Positions 27,836-37,821 are shown, numbered from the stretch's first letter. The stretch is DNA of 64,000 bases from Lachnospiraceae bacterium AF51-6-b8A (GCA_027682585.1 JAQCZH010000002.1:186001-250000); one strand, 5' to 3'. Program-made: numbers and translations. Notes: generated from the sequence alone by a model not told the origin.

Positions 27836-28447
27836 TTATTTCTTTTTATCTTTAGGGAGATAATCCTTAATATCATTTACAAAGAAAGCCAAAATATCCC
27901 CTTGTTTTAGTCCACTCTTTTTTTGTCCCATGTCTTTTCTAATTTCAAAAATAATCTCTTCAAGCAAAAAAAGATTATCCGTTGGATTATTATTTTGCTC
28001 TTGACATATTTTACAAAAAGCAAGCCACTTTCTAATTACCTTGCTCGAACCCCATAGTGTTAATTTTTTAGAAAAACTAAATATATCAGCTAACATTTCC
28101 TTGTCATTATATTCTTTGTTTTCCTTAATATTTTCTTGTATTTTATACACCATTTCAATAAATTCTGAATATGGTTCTTCCTTTTTCCCATACAAGTATC
28201 TTTTTATATTTTGTCGATACTCTATTACTTTAGATACTATCGAACTAATCACAACGCCCAAAATTGATACACTACCAGTTATCAATGCCACGATAACAAC
28301 GGCGTCCATATTACTCAACCTATTAATAAAACTTTCTACATAGCCTATGAATACTCCTAACAGCCAAACAACAATATATCCTATTATTGCTAACGTTAAT
28401 AAGCCTAGAATTATATCTTTAATAGAACTCAATTTGTTTTTATTCAA
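27836..28447 (-). CDS. Membrane protein of unknown function
   Basis: Encodes 203 residues in visibly AT-richer DNA than the flanking core genes. Two helices at about residues 12-35 and 48-72 are followed by a basic, helical cytoplasmic domain (IEYRQNIKRYLYGKKEE onwards). The start is a TTG at 28447 directly after AAAGGAGACGATGAG, with no ATG nearby. I do not recognise the family. Its position in the accessory region and its shape allow a phage-defence or immunity role, but nothing shows this. Confidence 0.6.
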   Translation of the reverse strand: MNKNKLSSIKDIILGLLTLAIIGYIVVWLLGVFIGYVESFINRLSNMDAVVIVALITGSVSILGVVISSIVSKVIEYRQNIKRYLYGKKEEPYSEFIEMVYKIQENIKENKEYNDKEMLADIFSFSKKLTLWGSSKVIRKWLAFCKICQEQNNNPTDNLFLLEEIIFEIRKDMGQKKSGLKQGDILAFFVNDIKDYLPKDKKK

Positions 28448-28528
28448 CTCATCGTCTCCTTTTGAAGGTTTGTAAATGATGTGATGCCAGATGAACGAAG
28501 CTGGTGAGCCATGATAGAAGAAGAAATA

Positions 28529-29504
28529 TCACCACCAGTATTGCCGATTGTCAAGTAGCTGCCCACGTTTTTCAATGAGACTGCTCCATCCAAGTATCTT
28601 CATGGGGATCCGGTTTGAACACCTTAAATATCGTTTCCTTTGCAGGAGCAGATCATTATAGTTGTAGAAATGGAGATGATTATCGAAGTGCTCCTGATCA
28701 TTTCTGTGACTGCGTTCCACTTTTCCGTTGTGACGGGGCGTCCTTGGCCGGATCCGTTTGTGAGTAATACACAGCCTATTACAGGCAAGATCAAGCGGAT
28801 GAATACGATCCGTCTGTTTGGCGCTCGCATAACAGAACTCACTGCCGTTATCTGTTGGAAGGGTCAAAGGATAGTATCCGAAGTAGCCAATCGCACGCTT
28901 TAAGAATCCACTGTACTGTAGCTGCTCTGTTCTTTATACGGATAGATAAAGCGTTCTCGTGAGGCCCCATCGATCACAGTATACTGGTAAAACTTATCAG
29001 GCATTTGTCTTGTGTAACATGTATAACAAGTAGCTGGAACGTATTTTACATCCATTTGCCATTTGACGCCGAGTTGCGTTGGCGAAAGATAAGGTTTTGG
29101 TGTGTACGGCTTCTTCTTTTCATAGTTAATTTACAATATCCCAGTTTGACGAAGATACGATATAGAGAGCTAGGATGCCTGGCGTACCCTTTTTATGTGC
29201 GTAGTTTACCGTAAAGCTCGCAAACGGAAATGGATGGATTACGGCGGTGATAGTCACGAATCCATTTCAACTCTTCTTCTGTGTGAGCACTGGGATGAGG
29301 TGTTTTGGGGCGATGGGACTTATCCCGCAAAGACTCTTTTGTCCCATTAAATCGCCTGTTCCAACGCATCAGGGACGCTTTGGAAATCTTGTATCTGCGA
29401 CAGACAAAACTGATATCGTGAGAGGATCGATACAATTTAACGGCATAGTATTTGGTTGAAAGCTCATGTGGCAGATACCGTTTCGAGTGCGTTACATTAT
29501 TCAT
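28529..29504 (-). pseudogene. Broken IS481/IS3-type DDE transposase
   Basis: The N-terminal helix-turn-helix (VCRRYKISKASLMRWNRRF) and the catalytic core can be followed through the minus strand. The first Asp is in QMDVKYV, the second in TDNGSEF and the Glu in RHNGKVE. The gene has a TAA after ELYGKLRT near 29193 and at least two frameshifts (near 29085 and 28905), so no functional transposase is made. Confidence 0.82.
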
Positions 29505-29616
29505 GGCGGTTGAAGCTCCTTTCGATGTTTTTGTGGTGATTCATATCTGAAAGGCTCAACCGCTTTTTGTATATCTTATGGTCTCGCATCAATTGTAACC
29601 CTACAATTTGACATAA

Positions 29617-30298
29617 TTATTTATAATTTATCACTTGTAATAATTTTAAATCAGAAATAAAATCATCATATTTTCTAAATACCAACTTTATTATCGGCTT
29701 AGCAAACATAAAAATTATTACTAATATCAATGCTATTATTATCAATATAAGTAACAAAAACGCTGCTTGAATTCGTATATCTTCAGGTTGCGTCAAATGA
29801 TCTAAAAAGATAGTAAGGAATGAAGTGGCAATAATCACTAATGGATTTACTATAAATTTACTAATATCATAAAATGGAATAATCCGCTTTTTCAAATTAA
29901 TTAGTTCATTAATAATTATTTGTATTTTCTCAACATCGTCAAAACAAATATTCTCTCTTATAAATAATCTCCTAAGTGACTTTAATCTTTCCATATCAAA
30001 AACGCTGATAATTTCTTTGTTATTTATTTTATTTTCCGTTTTTATTTTTAAATATAGATTTGTAATCACAATATATATTATTTCAAATAAAATTACACAG
30101 GCAATCCATATATTTTGCTTTTTTATATCATTTCTAAAGTTAAAAAACCAAATAATTGTTGCAATTGATAATATAACGCCTAATAAAATTGATAAAATAT
30201 TAATATTCTTTTCATATTTTGGTTTTTTAAAATTATTCCATTTACGTATCTTTGCAATTCTATTTTCATACTCTTTTTTTATTGCAAAAAAAATTCAT
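29617..30298 (-). pseudogene. Membrane protein gene with a homopolymer frameshift
   Basis: An ATG at 30298 with GGAGAAGAGGGTTTTATC upstream reads MNFFCNKKRV then stops. Removing one T from the run of eight (plus-strand A8 at 30286-30293) joins it to a long frame (KKEYENRIAKIRKWNNF onward) ending at 29617. The product would be about 226 residues with four predicted helices. The DNA is strongly AT-rich. The family is not recognised. It may be a pseudogene, a phase-variable gene or a sequencing error in the run. Confidence 0.55.
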
Positions 30299-30581
30299 GA
30301 TAAAACCCTCTTCTCCTAAAACTCATACTTCACTTGAAAAATTTGTGAAAATAAACTATCTAATATTTTTTTAATATATCCATTGATTCCCCAAAACACA
30401 AGGATGATTTGGGAAGAAACTATTTTTGATTGTAGGTCGAGACTTTTCAATGTAAATGCAACACACTGTTGCATTTACTCTGGAAGGTCTCTGTGTTGCA
30501 GTTAGTCTGACAAATGACTTGTCCAAAGCAGGTTTATCAGGTGCAATGGGAACTACCTTATTGAAGAAAGGAGTTCCTATC

Positions 30582-31807
30582 ATGAAAAAGTCCCATCTGA
30601 CACCAAACGATCGTACCCGTATTGAAATCCTGCTCTCAGAGGGATGCTCTATCCGCTATATCGCAGACCGTCTGGACAAGGCTCCGTCCACGATATCAAG
30701 GGAGATTAACAAGCACATTTGTTTCGTTCAACCACGGACTTGCGATTGCATCTACTTCCGAGATTGTCCCCACTCCCATGTCTGCGGTACTTCTTCCTGC
30801 AGAAAATCCTGTCGAACCTGTCAGAAGGCAAAAAAGTATTGTGCCGACTATGTCCAGGCCGAATGCGACCACCTCCTTAAAACCCCTACACATGTATGTA
30901 ATGCCTGCCCAAAAAAGAATCGCTGTCACTACGAGCGCCGTATCTATGACGCAGGAAAAGCACAAGCACAATACCGCGCTTCTCTTGTGAACACCCGCCT
31001 GGGCCTTGACCTTACCGCAAAAGAACTACAACAGATCGACGCCCTTGTCAGCCCCCTGGTACACAAAGGACAGTCTATCTATCACATCGTTCAGTCGCAT
31101 CAAGAGGAACCGTCTATTAGTGAATCCACTCTGCGCCGCTTGATTTCTTCTTCTGAGCTTGATGTCCGCAACATTGACCTCCCCGAAAAGGTCAGACGCA
31201 AGCCAGGAAGAAAAAAGAAAGAGCCTTCCACGCCGCCCATCTCAAAAACCGAGCATCTCTATTCGGATTATCTGGCTTTTATTCAGACGCGCGATTATCC
31301 TGTTGTGCAGATGGACTGTGTCGAGGGCACAAAAGAAGACACTGCCGTCCTTCTTACCTTACATTTCCCTGCCTTCCACATGCAGCTTGTTTATGTTTTG
31401 AAGAAGCAAACCGCACCCTGTGTTGTTGACATGCTGGATGCCATCGAGACTTCCCTTGGCAAAGAATTGTTCACTGCCTGTTCCCCGTTATTCTTACCGA
31501 TAATGGACATGAATTTACGGACATGAAAGGAATGGAGCGCTCTGTGTTTGGTGGGAAGCGTACACGAGCCTTTTTTTGTGAGGCAAATCGCTCGGATCAG
31601 AAGGCAGAATGCGAGACCAACCACAAGCTGACCCGGTGGGTAATCCCCAAGAGAACTTCCCTGCAACATCTCGTACGAGAGGATACTGTCCTTTTGTCCA
31701 ATGCTACTTCTCTTCTCAGAACACTACCCAACATCGATATTCCGGGTTCTGTAAAAACATATGGTCTGTATCTGCGGCCACCATGTTCTGTGTCAGAAGC
31801 GTTCTGA
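30582..31807 (+). pseudogene. IS30-family transposase, frameshifted
   Basis: AAGGAG then ATG gives MKKSHLTPNDRTRIEILL with the IS30 helix-turn-helix (GCSIRYIADRLDKAPSTISREI). A Cys-rich segment follows, then the DDE core begins at VVQMDCVEG. Near 31476-31482 one base is missing (GCCTGTTCCCC). Restoring it joins the frame to FPVILTDNGHEFTDMKGMERS, which carries the second Asp, and to AECETNHKLTRWVIPK with the Glu. A hairpin terminator follows. As it stands the transposase is inactive unless frameshifting occurs. Confidence 0.85.
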
Positions 31808-31838
31808 CTTGAGATGCCAATTTGGCATCTCAAGTTTT
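31807..31838 (+). terminator. Terminator of the IS30 transposase
   Basis: Near-perfect palindrome ACTTGAGATGCCAA / TTGGCATCTCAAGT followed by TTTT. Confidence 0.7.
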
Positions 31839-31997
31839 GCTGTTACCCATGCAAGGCGCTTGCACACATTTCTTATCAAAAAGATATCACATTCCTTTTC
31901 GGCGTAATACCTTTCTGTTAAACCGATACCCCTGAGCCCCAAGCGACACCCCCTCAGCGGGCAATCGTTGGATTGTATCAAATTTTGCGCCTTGTTT

Positions 31998-32606
31998 TCA
32001 TTCCTTTACCTGTTCAAAGACCATATCTGTCAGAGCAAGTGAAAGAATCTCTTCCGGGCGGCTGGACGGCCAGATCCAGTCCTCGACCTTATTCTTCGGA
32101 ACGATCAACGGCATCTGGTCATAGATGAACCGTATCTTTTCTCCCAGAGTCCTTGTCAGGATGACAAAATGCGGAAACCCTTCTTCTATTCGATAAAGAC
32201 CGCAGAGCCATGCCATGTCCATTCCTGTGGACCGGATTGCGAACTTCTGACCAGCCTGTTTCCTGTCGTCATTCCTCAGAGTATGCTCCCATTCAAAATG
32301 CCACGAAGCCGAGATGACACAGCGATGTCTCTTCCAGTCTTCCGGAAGGACGGTTTCTCCGCTGCCGTCTCCAGTCTTGCGTTGATGAGAAGGGATTTTC
32401 CAGTGTAATCCCATTCCATAGGGAAAACCGTCCGCTCCCCCCTTCCGGTTCGTGGAAATGACCAGCACGACATCGGTCGGAAAAACCTCACCCTGGGAAA
32501 TGATTTTTAAAGTTTTCTGCCACGCCTTGATCAGTGGAGAAGCATTCATTTCTTCAACGATACTGTCCATCGTCGGCGTTTTATCAATCCAATACCTGCT
32601 GCACAT
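31998..32606 (-). CDS. SRAP (YedK/HMCES-like) protein with two compensating frameshifts
   Basis: SRAP proteins crosslink to abasic sites in single-stranded DNA through Cys2. Cys2 (MCSRY) and CVISASWHFEWEH are present. However, residues about 70-89 read nonsense, while the next frame over the same bases reads GKSLLINARLETAAEKPSF, the conserved NARxET segment. One frame change near 32400 and an opposite one near 32340 thus replace the catalytic Asn region. The conserved His-Asp-Arg-Met-Pro is also YDQMP. The protein is 202 residues and probably non-functional. It starts 23 bp after the DUF1643 gene. Confidence 0.72.
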   Translation of the reverse strand: MCSRYWIDKTPTMDSIVEEMNASPLIKAWQKTLKIISQGEVFPTDVVLVISTNRKGGADGFPYGMGLHWKIPSHQRKTGDGSGETVLPEDWKRHRCVISASWHFEWEHTLRNDDRKQAGQKFAIRSTGMDMAWLCGLYRIEEGFPHFVILTRTLGEKIRFIYDQMPLIVPKNKVEDWIWPSSRPEEILSLALTDMVFEQVKE

Positions 32607-32628
32607 CCTCTATATTTCTTAATCCATA

Positions 32629-33222
32629 TCATTCGTAAACATTGAACGGTATACAATCTGACGCGTAATCAAACACCGGGAGCCACGAAAGCTCCACATC
32701 CAACTTCATATACAGCGGATGCCGCGGATTCCCCCGCCTTGTCATCTTGCCCCGGTAAAACCACTGCGCGTCAGTTTTTAACTTATCCTGTATGTCAAAA
32801 AGGATCTCGCCCAGATAAAGCCTAGAATCGATAACATCACCCCACGCCGCCCATATAGAGCGGACAGGATAAGCTTCCACCACGGCCTGGAGTATACGCA
32901 GATTCCTTTCAATAAGACGCTTGTCCGGCTCTTCCGGCAGATCCTTCGGATCAGATGAAATCATCGGATACAGGTTTACCATGATCCAGCCGTCATACCC
33001 ATCGTGCTCGACGATCTTTCTGACCTTCCGAATCGTGGGGTCATCTTTTCCGGGAACCGCCGTGCTTGGATTAACACCGAAAACAAGCATATTATCAACA
33101 CCAGGCTGGCCGAGAAGATATCGGACTTTATCATCGCCGAGATAAATCCAGCCCCTGGGAATATCATCACGGGACTCCATCCAGTCTTTTAAGTTATCCA
33201 ACTGTTTTTGTAACATCCTCAT
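32629..33222 (-). CDS. DUF1643 family protein
   Basis: A soluble protein of 197 residues. The DUF1643 core is seen as RYLLGQPGVDNMLVFGVNPSTA, then NLYPMISSDPKDLP and SIWAAWGDVID; NPSTA is the family hallmark. The biochemical function of the family is unknown. The ATG at 33222 follows GAAAGGACTTCGCAA; the frame continues further upstream without a ribosome site. It is probably co-transcribed with the SRAP gene. Confidence 0.82.
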   Translation of the reverse strand: MRMLQKQLDNLKDWMESRDDIPRGWIYLGDDKVRYLLGQPGVDNMLVFGVNPSTAVPGKDDPTIRKVRKIVEHDGYDGWIMVNLYPMISSDPKDLPEEPDKRLIERNLRILQAVVEAYPVRSIWAAWGDVIDSRLYLGEILFDIQDKLKTDAQWFYRGKMTRRGNPRHPLYMKLDVELSWLPVFDYASDCIPFNVYE

Positions 33223-33258
33223 TTGCGAAGTCCTTTCTATATTCGGCCAGAATAACAT

Positions 33259-33766
33259 TTATTCTTTCTTCCAGATCTTCCGGGAGCCGTAGCCTACCTT
33301 CTTGAAATTAGAATTCAGAAAGGTGATCTCCTCCCGGCATGATTTTCGGGAGCCACGTCGGCTCCGGAAATTTTTTCAGAGTCTCAAGTGGTATCTTTCG
33401 AAACTCTGCCGCCGCGTTATATTCATCCGAATACAGATCAACAATCTTAGCAGTACCCTGTATCTGGACGGACTGCAGCTCCCCGAATCCGGGATTGTTC
33501 TCAAATACTACTGCCGACACATTCTTATTATCTTCCAATGCCCGGAACTTCAGGCCGCCCTCTGTGAAAATCCATAAAGCTCCGTCATGCCATATATATT
33601 CAAGCGGCATGCAGCGGGCAAAGTCGCTGCTGCCAGTTGCAAGAGCCTATACTTTATGCGGGAACAGGAAACTTTCCCCGTAAAGCTCGTTCTTGTCCAT
33701 AAGCTTTACTTCAGCGTCCTTCTTCTCCCAGAAAGATTCCGCTTCTTTATACTGATCTTCTGTCAT
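33259..33766 (-). pseudogene. Broken pyridoxamine-5'-phosphate-oxidase-like (flavin-binding) gene
   Basis: The frame starts MTEDQYKEAESFWEKKDAE and hits TAG at 33647-33649, exactly where homologues have the Cys of KVCALATG. It then continues in the same frame as ALATGSSDFARCMPLEYIWHDGA, WIFTEGGLKF and FRKIPLETLKKFPEP. Near 33325 a second lesion shifts the frame, after which EITFLNSNFKKVGYGSRKIW finishes at the TAA 33259-33261. The parent family is small FMN-binding split-barrel proteins. Confidence 0.75.
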
Positions 33767-33941
33767 GGCTACCCCTTTGACACATACAGCCGTATTATTC
33801 TTGTTCCGCATAGAGATTCTCTACAACAACGCTATAATGCTTTCTCAAGCCCGCGCGAGATTTTGAAACCAATACATGGAACTGCCTGATATTGGTGGTG
33901 CGAACAAAAACCTGAACACCATGATACCCTTGTAAGAACAG

Positions 33942-34525
33942 ATGAGGTACACCAAGGAGCAGATTATCGTCGCACTGACATTATATAGCGCAATGGGCTC
34001 GGCAAATACGCTCGTACAAACACTGGGATATCCTTCATATCCAATGCTTTATCACTGGATTGAAAAGTATCCGAAGTATTTATCTAAGCCACATGTTCGA
34101 CACAATAAGCAGGCAACAGGTATGTTTATGGATACAGAAAAATTCATCAGCTTCTGAGGCAGAAGGGAACCATCGTTTCTGAAAAGATCGTCTGCAGAAT
34201 CATGAGGGAGGAATCCCTTGTTGTCAAGATACGCAGGAGACGTAAATACAACTCTTATCAGGGTGAACTTAGCATGGTCCCAGAGAATCTCGTCAATCGT
34301 GATTTTCATGCAGATAAACCGAATAAAGCTTCTTCGGACATCTAAAAACGAGATGTTCTATAACCGCAGTTGGTAAGGCAGTTCGATTGCTGAGTAAAAA
34401 TATGAGATCGACAGTTATATTCGCTGGTACTGCACAGATCGAATCAAATCAACACTCGGAGGGCTCAGTCCTCTTCGGTATAGAAAGGAGTTGGGTGTGG
34501 CTGTCTAAAAAATGTCCGCACCCCC
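33942..34525 (+). mobile_element. IS3-family element, degraded and internally deleted
   Basis: OrfA-like start MRYTKEQIIVALTLYSAMGS (helix-turn-helix), an OrfB piece KIVCRIMREESLVVKIRRRR, then TTCTTCGGACATCTAAAA (FFGHLK) with a one-base loss, and finally the OrfB tail YIRWYCTDRIKSTLGGLSPL and RYRKELG. The central DDE region is missing. The end CTGTCTAAAAAATGTCCGC (34501-34519) is shared with the fragment at 26787-26876. Confidence 0.8.
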
Positions 34526-34554
34526 ATTTGATGATTTAGACAAACCGGGATTTC

Positions 34555-35397
34555 TTAAGCTTTCGTTATTGGAATCCAAAGTTCCATTTTATAGTCTTTG
34601 TTATCTATATCACCTTCATAGTAATATTCAAAATCAGGGCTTCCCGAATGAACATAACCATATTCAGGGAAGAATACTTCCATAGCATATTTCCACCCAT
34701 TATGAATACACTCCGGAACACTTCCTGTTAATTCCACAATGGCATATTCTGCTTCTTCAACTTCCAGAATGTCTAAACCCATATTTTCTGCTTTATCAGC
34801 ATCTTTAACGATATAACCTGCCATATAATTGATAGTGCCTGGGCTTTCTATATCGTGACAAACACCTACACATTGTCCCTCTCCCAGACTTGCTAATTCA
34901 TCATGACTATATTTTCCATATAGTTTATCCCAAACGCTCGAACATAATGATGAATTGATACTTTGTTCATTTATGCCTGCAACTATAAACGCTTTTTTCT
35001 TTTGAATTGTAATTTTCATACTTCTTCCTCCTCTGACACTTAGTGCTAACTGCACCCGGGAAACTAGTTTGAATGGTTTCCCGTTTCTAACTTCTGAAGG
35101 AGTATATCCATGAATGTTTTTAAAAGCAGTTGTAAAAGAATCAGGTGACTCATAACCATAATTCATAGCAATATCAATAATTTTTTTATCTGTCTCTCTA
35201 AGTAGTATAGCCGCTTCGGATAATCTTCTATTTCTAATATATTCGCTTAGGGTCATATCGGTCAAAATTGAGAATAAACGACTAAACATTGCAAAAGAAT
35301 AACCCGATAAATAAGCAACTTGTTTCTCATCTATTTCATCATTTAAAACCCTTTCAATATAATCGATTGTATCATTGAAAGGTTTAATGAGATTCAT
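34555..35397 (-). CDS. AraC-family regulator with GyrI-like effector domain
   Basis: A 280-residue transcription factor. The N-terminal AraC helix-turn-helix pair covers about residues 10-105 (VAYLSGYSFAMFSRLFSIL and IIDIAMNYGYESPDSFTTAF, ending HGYTPSEVR). A GyrI-like/BmrR small-molecule-binding domain follows (KKKAFIVAGINEQ to MELWIPI, about 125-280), as in regulators of drug or metabolite response. The ATG at 35397 after GGGAGCATCTGC is preferred over 35433. No obvious target operon is adjacent. Confidence 0.87.
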   Translation of the reverse strand: MNLIKPFNDTIDYIERVLNDEIDEKQVAYLSGYSFAMFSRLFSILTDMTLSEYIRNRRLSEAAILLRETDKKIIDIAMNYGYESPDSFTTAFKNIHGYTPSEVRNGKPFKLVSRVQLALSVRGGRSMKITIQKKKAFIVAGINEQSINSSLCSSVWDKLYGKYSHDELASLGEGQCVGVCHDIESPGTINYMAGYIVKDADKAENMGLDILEVEEAEYAIVELTGSVPECIHNGWKYAMEVFFPEYGYVHSGSPDFEYYYEGDIDNKDYKMELWIPITKA

Positions 35398-35643
35398 GCA
35401 GATGCTCCCTTCATTGAAATAATAGCAATTCAATTCTACTCATTTACTGATATCATAATATCCAAAATATTTTTCGCTTTGTAATGTTCAATAGCAAGTT
35501 TGTCCCAAATTGATTCCGTCCAAATGTTTCTCCCTCATCTTCCGGAAAAACTAATGAACATACTCTGTAAAAGCTTATTTTTTCTAATTCTACTCTTTGA
35601 ACAGCCAATCGTCCCTAATTCAGTTCTTTAATATCAGTCATAA

Positions 35644-36570
35644 CTATATCCTTTCATAATTGATGGATAGTTCTCTAAATTCATTATCCCATCTTGCAAT
35701 CTCTTCCAGTGTTTTAGCTAATTCTTTATAGTCTTCTCCAACAGAGCTTATATGAGCTTGTCCAAAAAGAATTGCTAATTTCTCTTTTATTTTTGATCGT
35801 CTCAAATCATGTTTTTCTAAGAATTTACATAAATACAAGTTCCTAACCGATGCCAGTTTAAAACTAAAATATTGATGTAACTTTTTCTGCTCATCATTCA
35901 GTCCATTTTCTGCTACTACTTTCGCATAATTTGAAATAACCCCTTCCTCACCAAATTCATATCGTTTTTTGATAACAAGAGAAGTCTCATGATAAATCTC
36001 TTCATCTGTTGGAAATCTTAATTTTCTAAGGTTTCCCCACATAGAATATGAGCCTCTTTTATATGCTATACTTTCAGCTTTCCAAGCTTTCAGAAATTCT
36101 GCAAAATTTACCTTCAAACAAGCAAAGCCTGCCGGATCGTGAAGATAGATATCATCATCTGCCAAATCATAAACTGACACAAAATGATCTACCCCATGCA
36201 AGCCCTGGCAATTGGGGTTATAAGTTAAATATCCCATATCCAGCGGTCCGACAATGACAGAGCCAAAAGCTAATAATCTCTCTAGCTGCACTTTAATAAC
36301 ATCAGAATTAATTTTACTTGAGTCTTCCAGATAGTAGTCATCATATTCAAATCCAAGAATTCTCAAGCAATTACTAATAGATCGGTCAGGTGATCCATTA
36401 TCGAAAAAAACTAATGGATGCTTTTCATCCTCATAAGCAACATTTGCACCATTTCCCATAACCATTATTGCTTCTAAAAACTCTGGCCGATATTCAAATC
36501 CATAAGAATCAAGCGTCATAGCTAGAGAATTCGTATAACAAATTGCTACTTCACCAAAATATTGATCCAA
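35644..36570 (-). CDS. BtrH N-terminal/DUF4872-like protein (papain-like fold)
   Basis: A 308-residue cytoplasmic protein. The N-terminus ICYTNSLAMTLDSYG with a Cys, the later GLHGVDHFVSVYDLADDDIYLHDPAG with a His and Asp, and the distal helical domain resemble BtrH-like acyltransferase/peptidase-fold proteins near peptide or aminoglycoside biosynthesis genes. The start is probably the TTG at 36570, directly after AAAGGAGGTACAAA; an ATG six codons upstream overlaps the ribosome site. No biosynthetic cluster is seen around it, so the substrate is unknown. Confidence 0.72.
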   Translation of the reverse strand: MDQYFGEVAICYTNSLAMTLDSYGFEYRPEFLEAIMVMGNGANVAYEDEKHPLVFFDNGSPDRSISNCLRILGFEYDDYYLEDSSKINSDVIKVQLERLLAFGSVIVGPLDMGYLTYNPNCQGLHGVDHFVSVYDLADDDIYLHDPAGFACLKVNFAEFLKAWKAESIAYKRGSYSMWGNLRKLRFPTDEEIYHETSLVIKKRYEFGEEGVISNYAKVVAENGLNDEQKKLHQYFSFKLASVRNLYLCKFLEKHDLRRSKIKEKLAILFGQAHISSVGEDYKELAKTLEEIARWDNEFRELSINYERI

Positions 36571-36678
36571 TTTGTACCTCCTTTGCATTTATATCTACAG
36601 CATAGAGGCCAATTAAAATGTGTTCCCTATAGTTCTTGTACAAATATTATAGGGTTTATCTCTGCAAATTCTAATTTG

Positions 36679-36883
36679 TCACCCGCTATTTTTACAAAAG
36701 CCTCCCACCAAAATGATGGAAGGCTTTCTATTATTTCTTACCTTATTGCCCTTTGGGCAAAAAATATCGCTCGTAAAACCCGCTCAATTCGCCGACTCCC
36801 TCTAAGGAACTTTTTGCTCCTACAAAACGCTGAATCGCTGTATTTTCAACAGTTTTAGCAGAAGCATATTTCTTACTCTATTC
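36679..36883. repeat. Repeat A, copy 1, with guaA-like 11-bp core
   Basis: About 200 bp similar to 38455-38704. Both contain a hairpin-forming AAAGCCTCCCACC..GATGGAAGGCTTT, TTATTGCCCTTTGGGCAAAAA, TGTATTTTCAAC and finally TTACTCTATTC (36873-36883), the sequence that covers the guaA stop codon in copy 2. This copy lacks about 45 bp in the middle. It lies upstream of the BtrH-like gene. Confidence 0.7.
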
Positions 36884-36930
36884 CCTCTCTTCTTTTTCTA
36901 CTGTTCACTATATCCAAAACCGTTCAAAAT

Positions 36931-37023
36931 AAAGACTTTTCATTTGTTCTATGCCAGGAAATTCGTTCAGTTTAAGCTCATTTTTAGATTTTTTTACCCG
37001 TCCCAGTCCCAATTCCAGTTTCA
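36931..37023. repeat. Repeat B, copy 2
   Basis: Partner of 27735-27830. It lies directly after the gene at 37058-37762 and next to repeat A copy 1. Confidence 0.6.
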
Positions 37024-37057
37024 CAGTGGATTTTATCGTCAATGATATTTACTATTA

Positions 37058-37762
37058 TTAATCCTTCTTAAACAGTTTCAGCAATATATCCTTAGCATCT
37101 CCTACTTTCCCAGATATTATCGGAGATAAATATTTAAAAGCTTCATCAATTGCCTGTTCTCCCGCCTCGTTTGCAATTTTTGCTCCAATTTTCTTAACCA
37201 ATTCCGTGAAAACTCCTTTAAAGGATGTGTCTTCCATGATGTCTGCATCAACCAACAATTTTACAGTTGCATTCTTTGCTTCAACAGAAATCATCGACTC
37301 TACTAATGCGATGTACGCTGAATAATTTAACTTAACCAACTCCGCGGAAAATGACCCATCTGTTATAAATCCCAGCTCTTTTACCTTAAATCTAAAGTGA
37401 TCAGTTAAAAGAGGATTCTGAATTTCAATTGCTACTTTGTCTCCATCTTTTAAGAATACAGGTTTTTGAAGCAGTTGAATTAACTCTTTATCCAAGTCCT
37501 CTTCTTCAGATGTTCTCATTTTTGCTTCATATAATAGATTTCGAACTCTGGTTCTGCTTATTTTCAAATCTTTTATTAATTGATATAGATTAGGATCTTT
37601 TTGAATAGCTCCAAGCTCTTGTAACTTCATAAAAAGTAATATTTCAAAATCTCGTTTACTCATAGAACCATAAGAAGGCTGTAAATAACTATTTACAAGT
37701 TCTATGAATCGTTGCTTAACATCAAATGCATCGGCTTCTTTTAGTAATGTAATTAAATCCAT
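37058..37762 (-). CDS. Hypothetical protein with an N-terminal helix-turn-helix-like region
   Basis: Encodes 234 residues. The N-terminal half is helical (KRDFEILLFMKLQELGAIQ then LIKDLKISRTRVRNLLYEAK), with a look of a helix-turn-helix where LKISRTRVRNLL is the recognition helix. The C-terminal half has an amphipathic region and ends GDAKDILLKLFKKD. There is no signal peptide or convincing membrane helix. I do not recognise the family. AAGGAGAGAG precedes the ATG. It is bracketed by repeat A3 upstream and repeat B2 downstream, as a cassette would be. Confidence 0.6.
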   Translation of the reverse strand: MDLITLLKEADAFDVKQRFIELVNSYLQPSYGSMSKRDFEILLFMKLQELGAIQKDPNLYQLIKDLKISRTRVRNLLYEAKMRTSEEEDLDKELIQLLQKPVFLKDGDKVAIEIQNPLLTDHFRFKVKELGFITDGSFSAELVKLNYSAYIALVESMISVEAKNATVKLLVDADIMEDTSFKGVFTELVKKIGAKIANEAGEQAIDEAFKYLSPIISGKVGDAKDILLKLFKKD

Positions 37763-37821
37763 ATGATACTCTCTCCTTCATAGATTACTCTTCACTTCTA
37801 AGAATTATAGGTAGCTTCATC

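Noticed and set aside
28200..28220. A further copy of the guaA-like core (TACTCTATTA)
   Set aside because: Only nine bases match and it lies inside the coding sequence of a membrane protein without any repeat A sequence around it.
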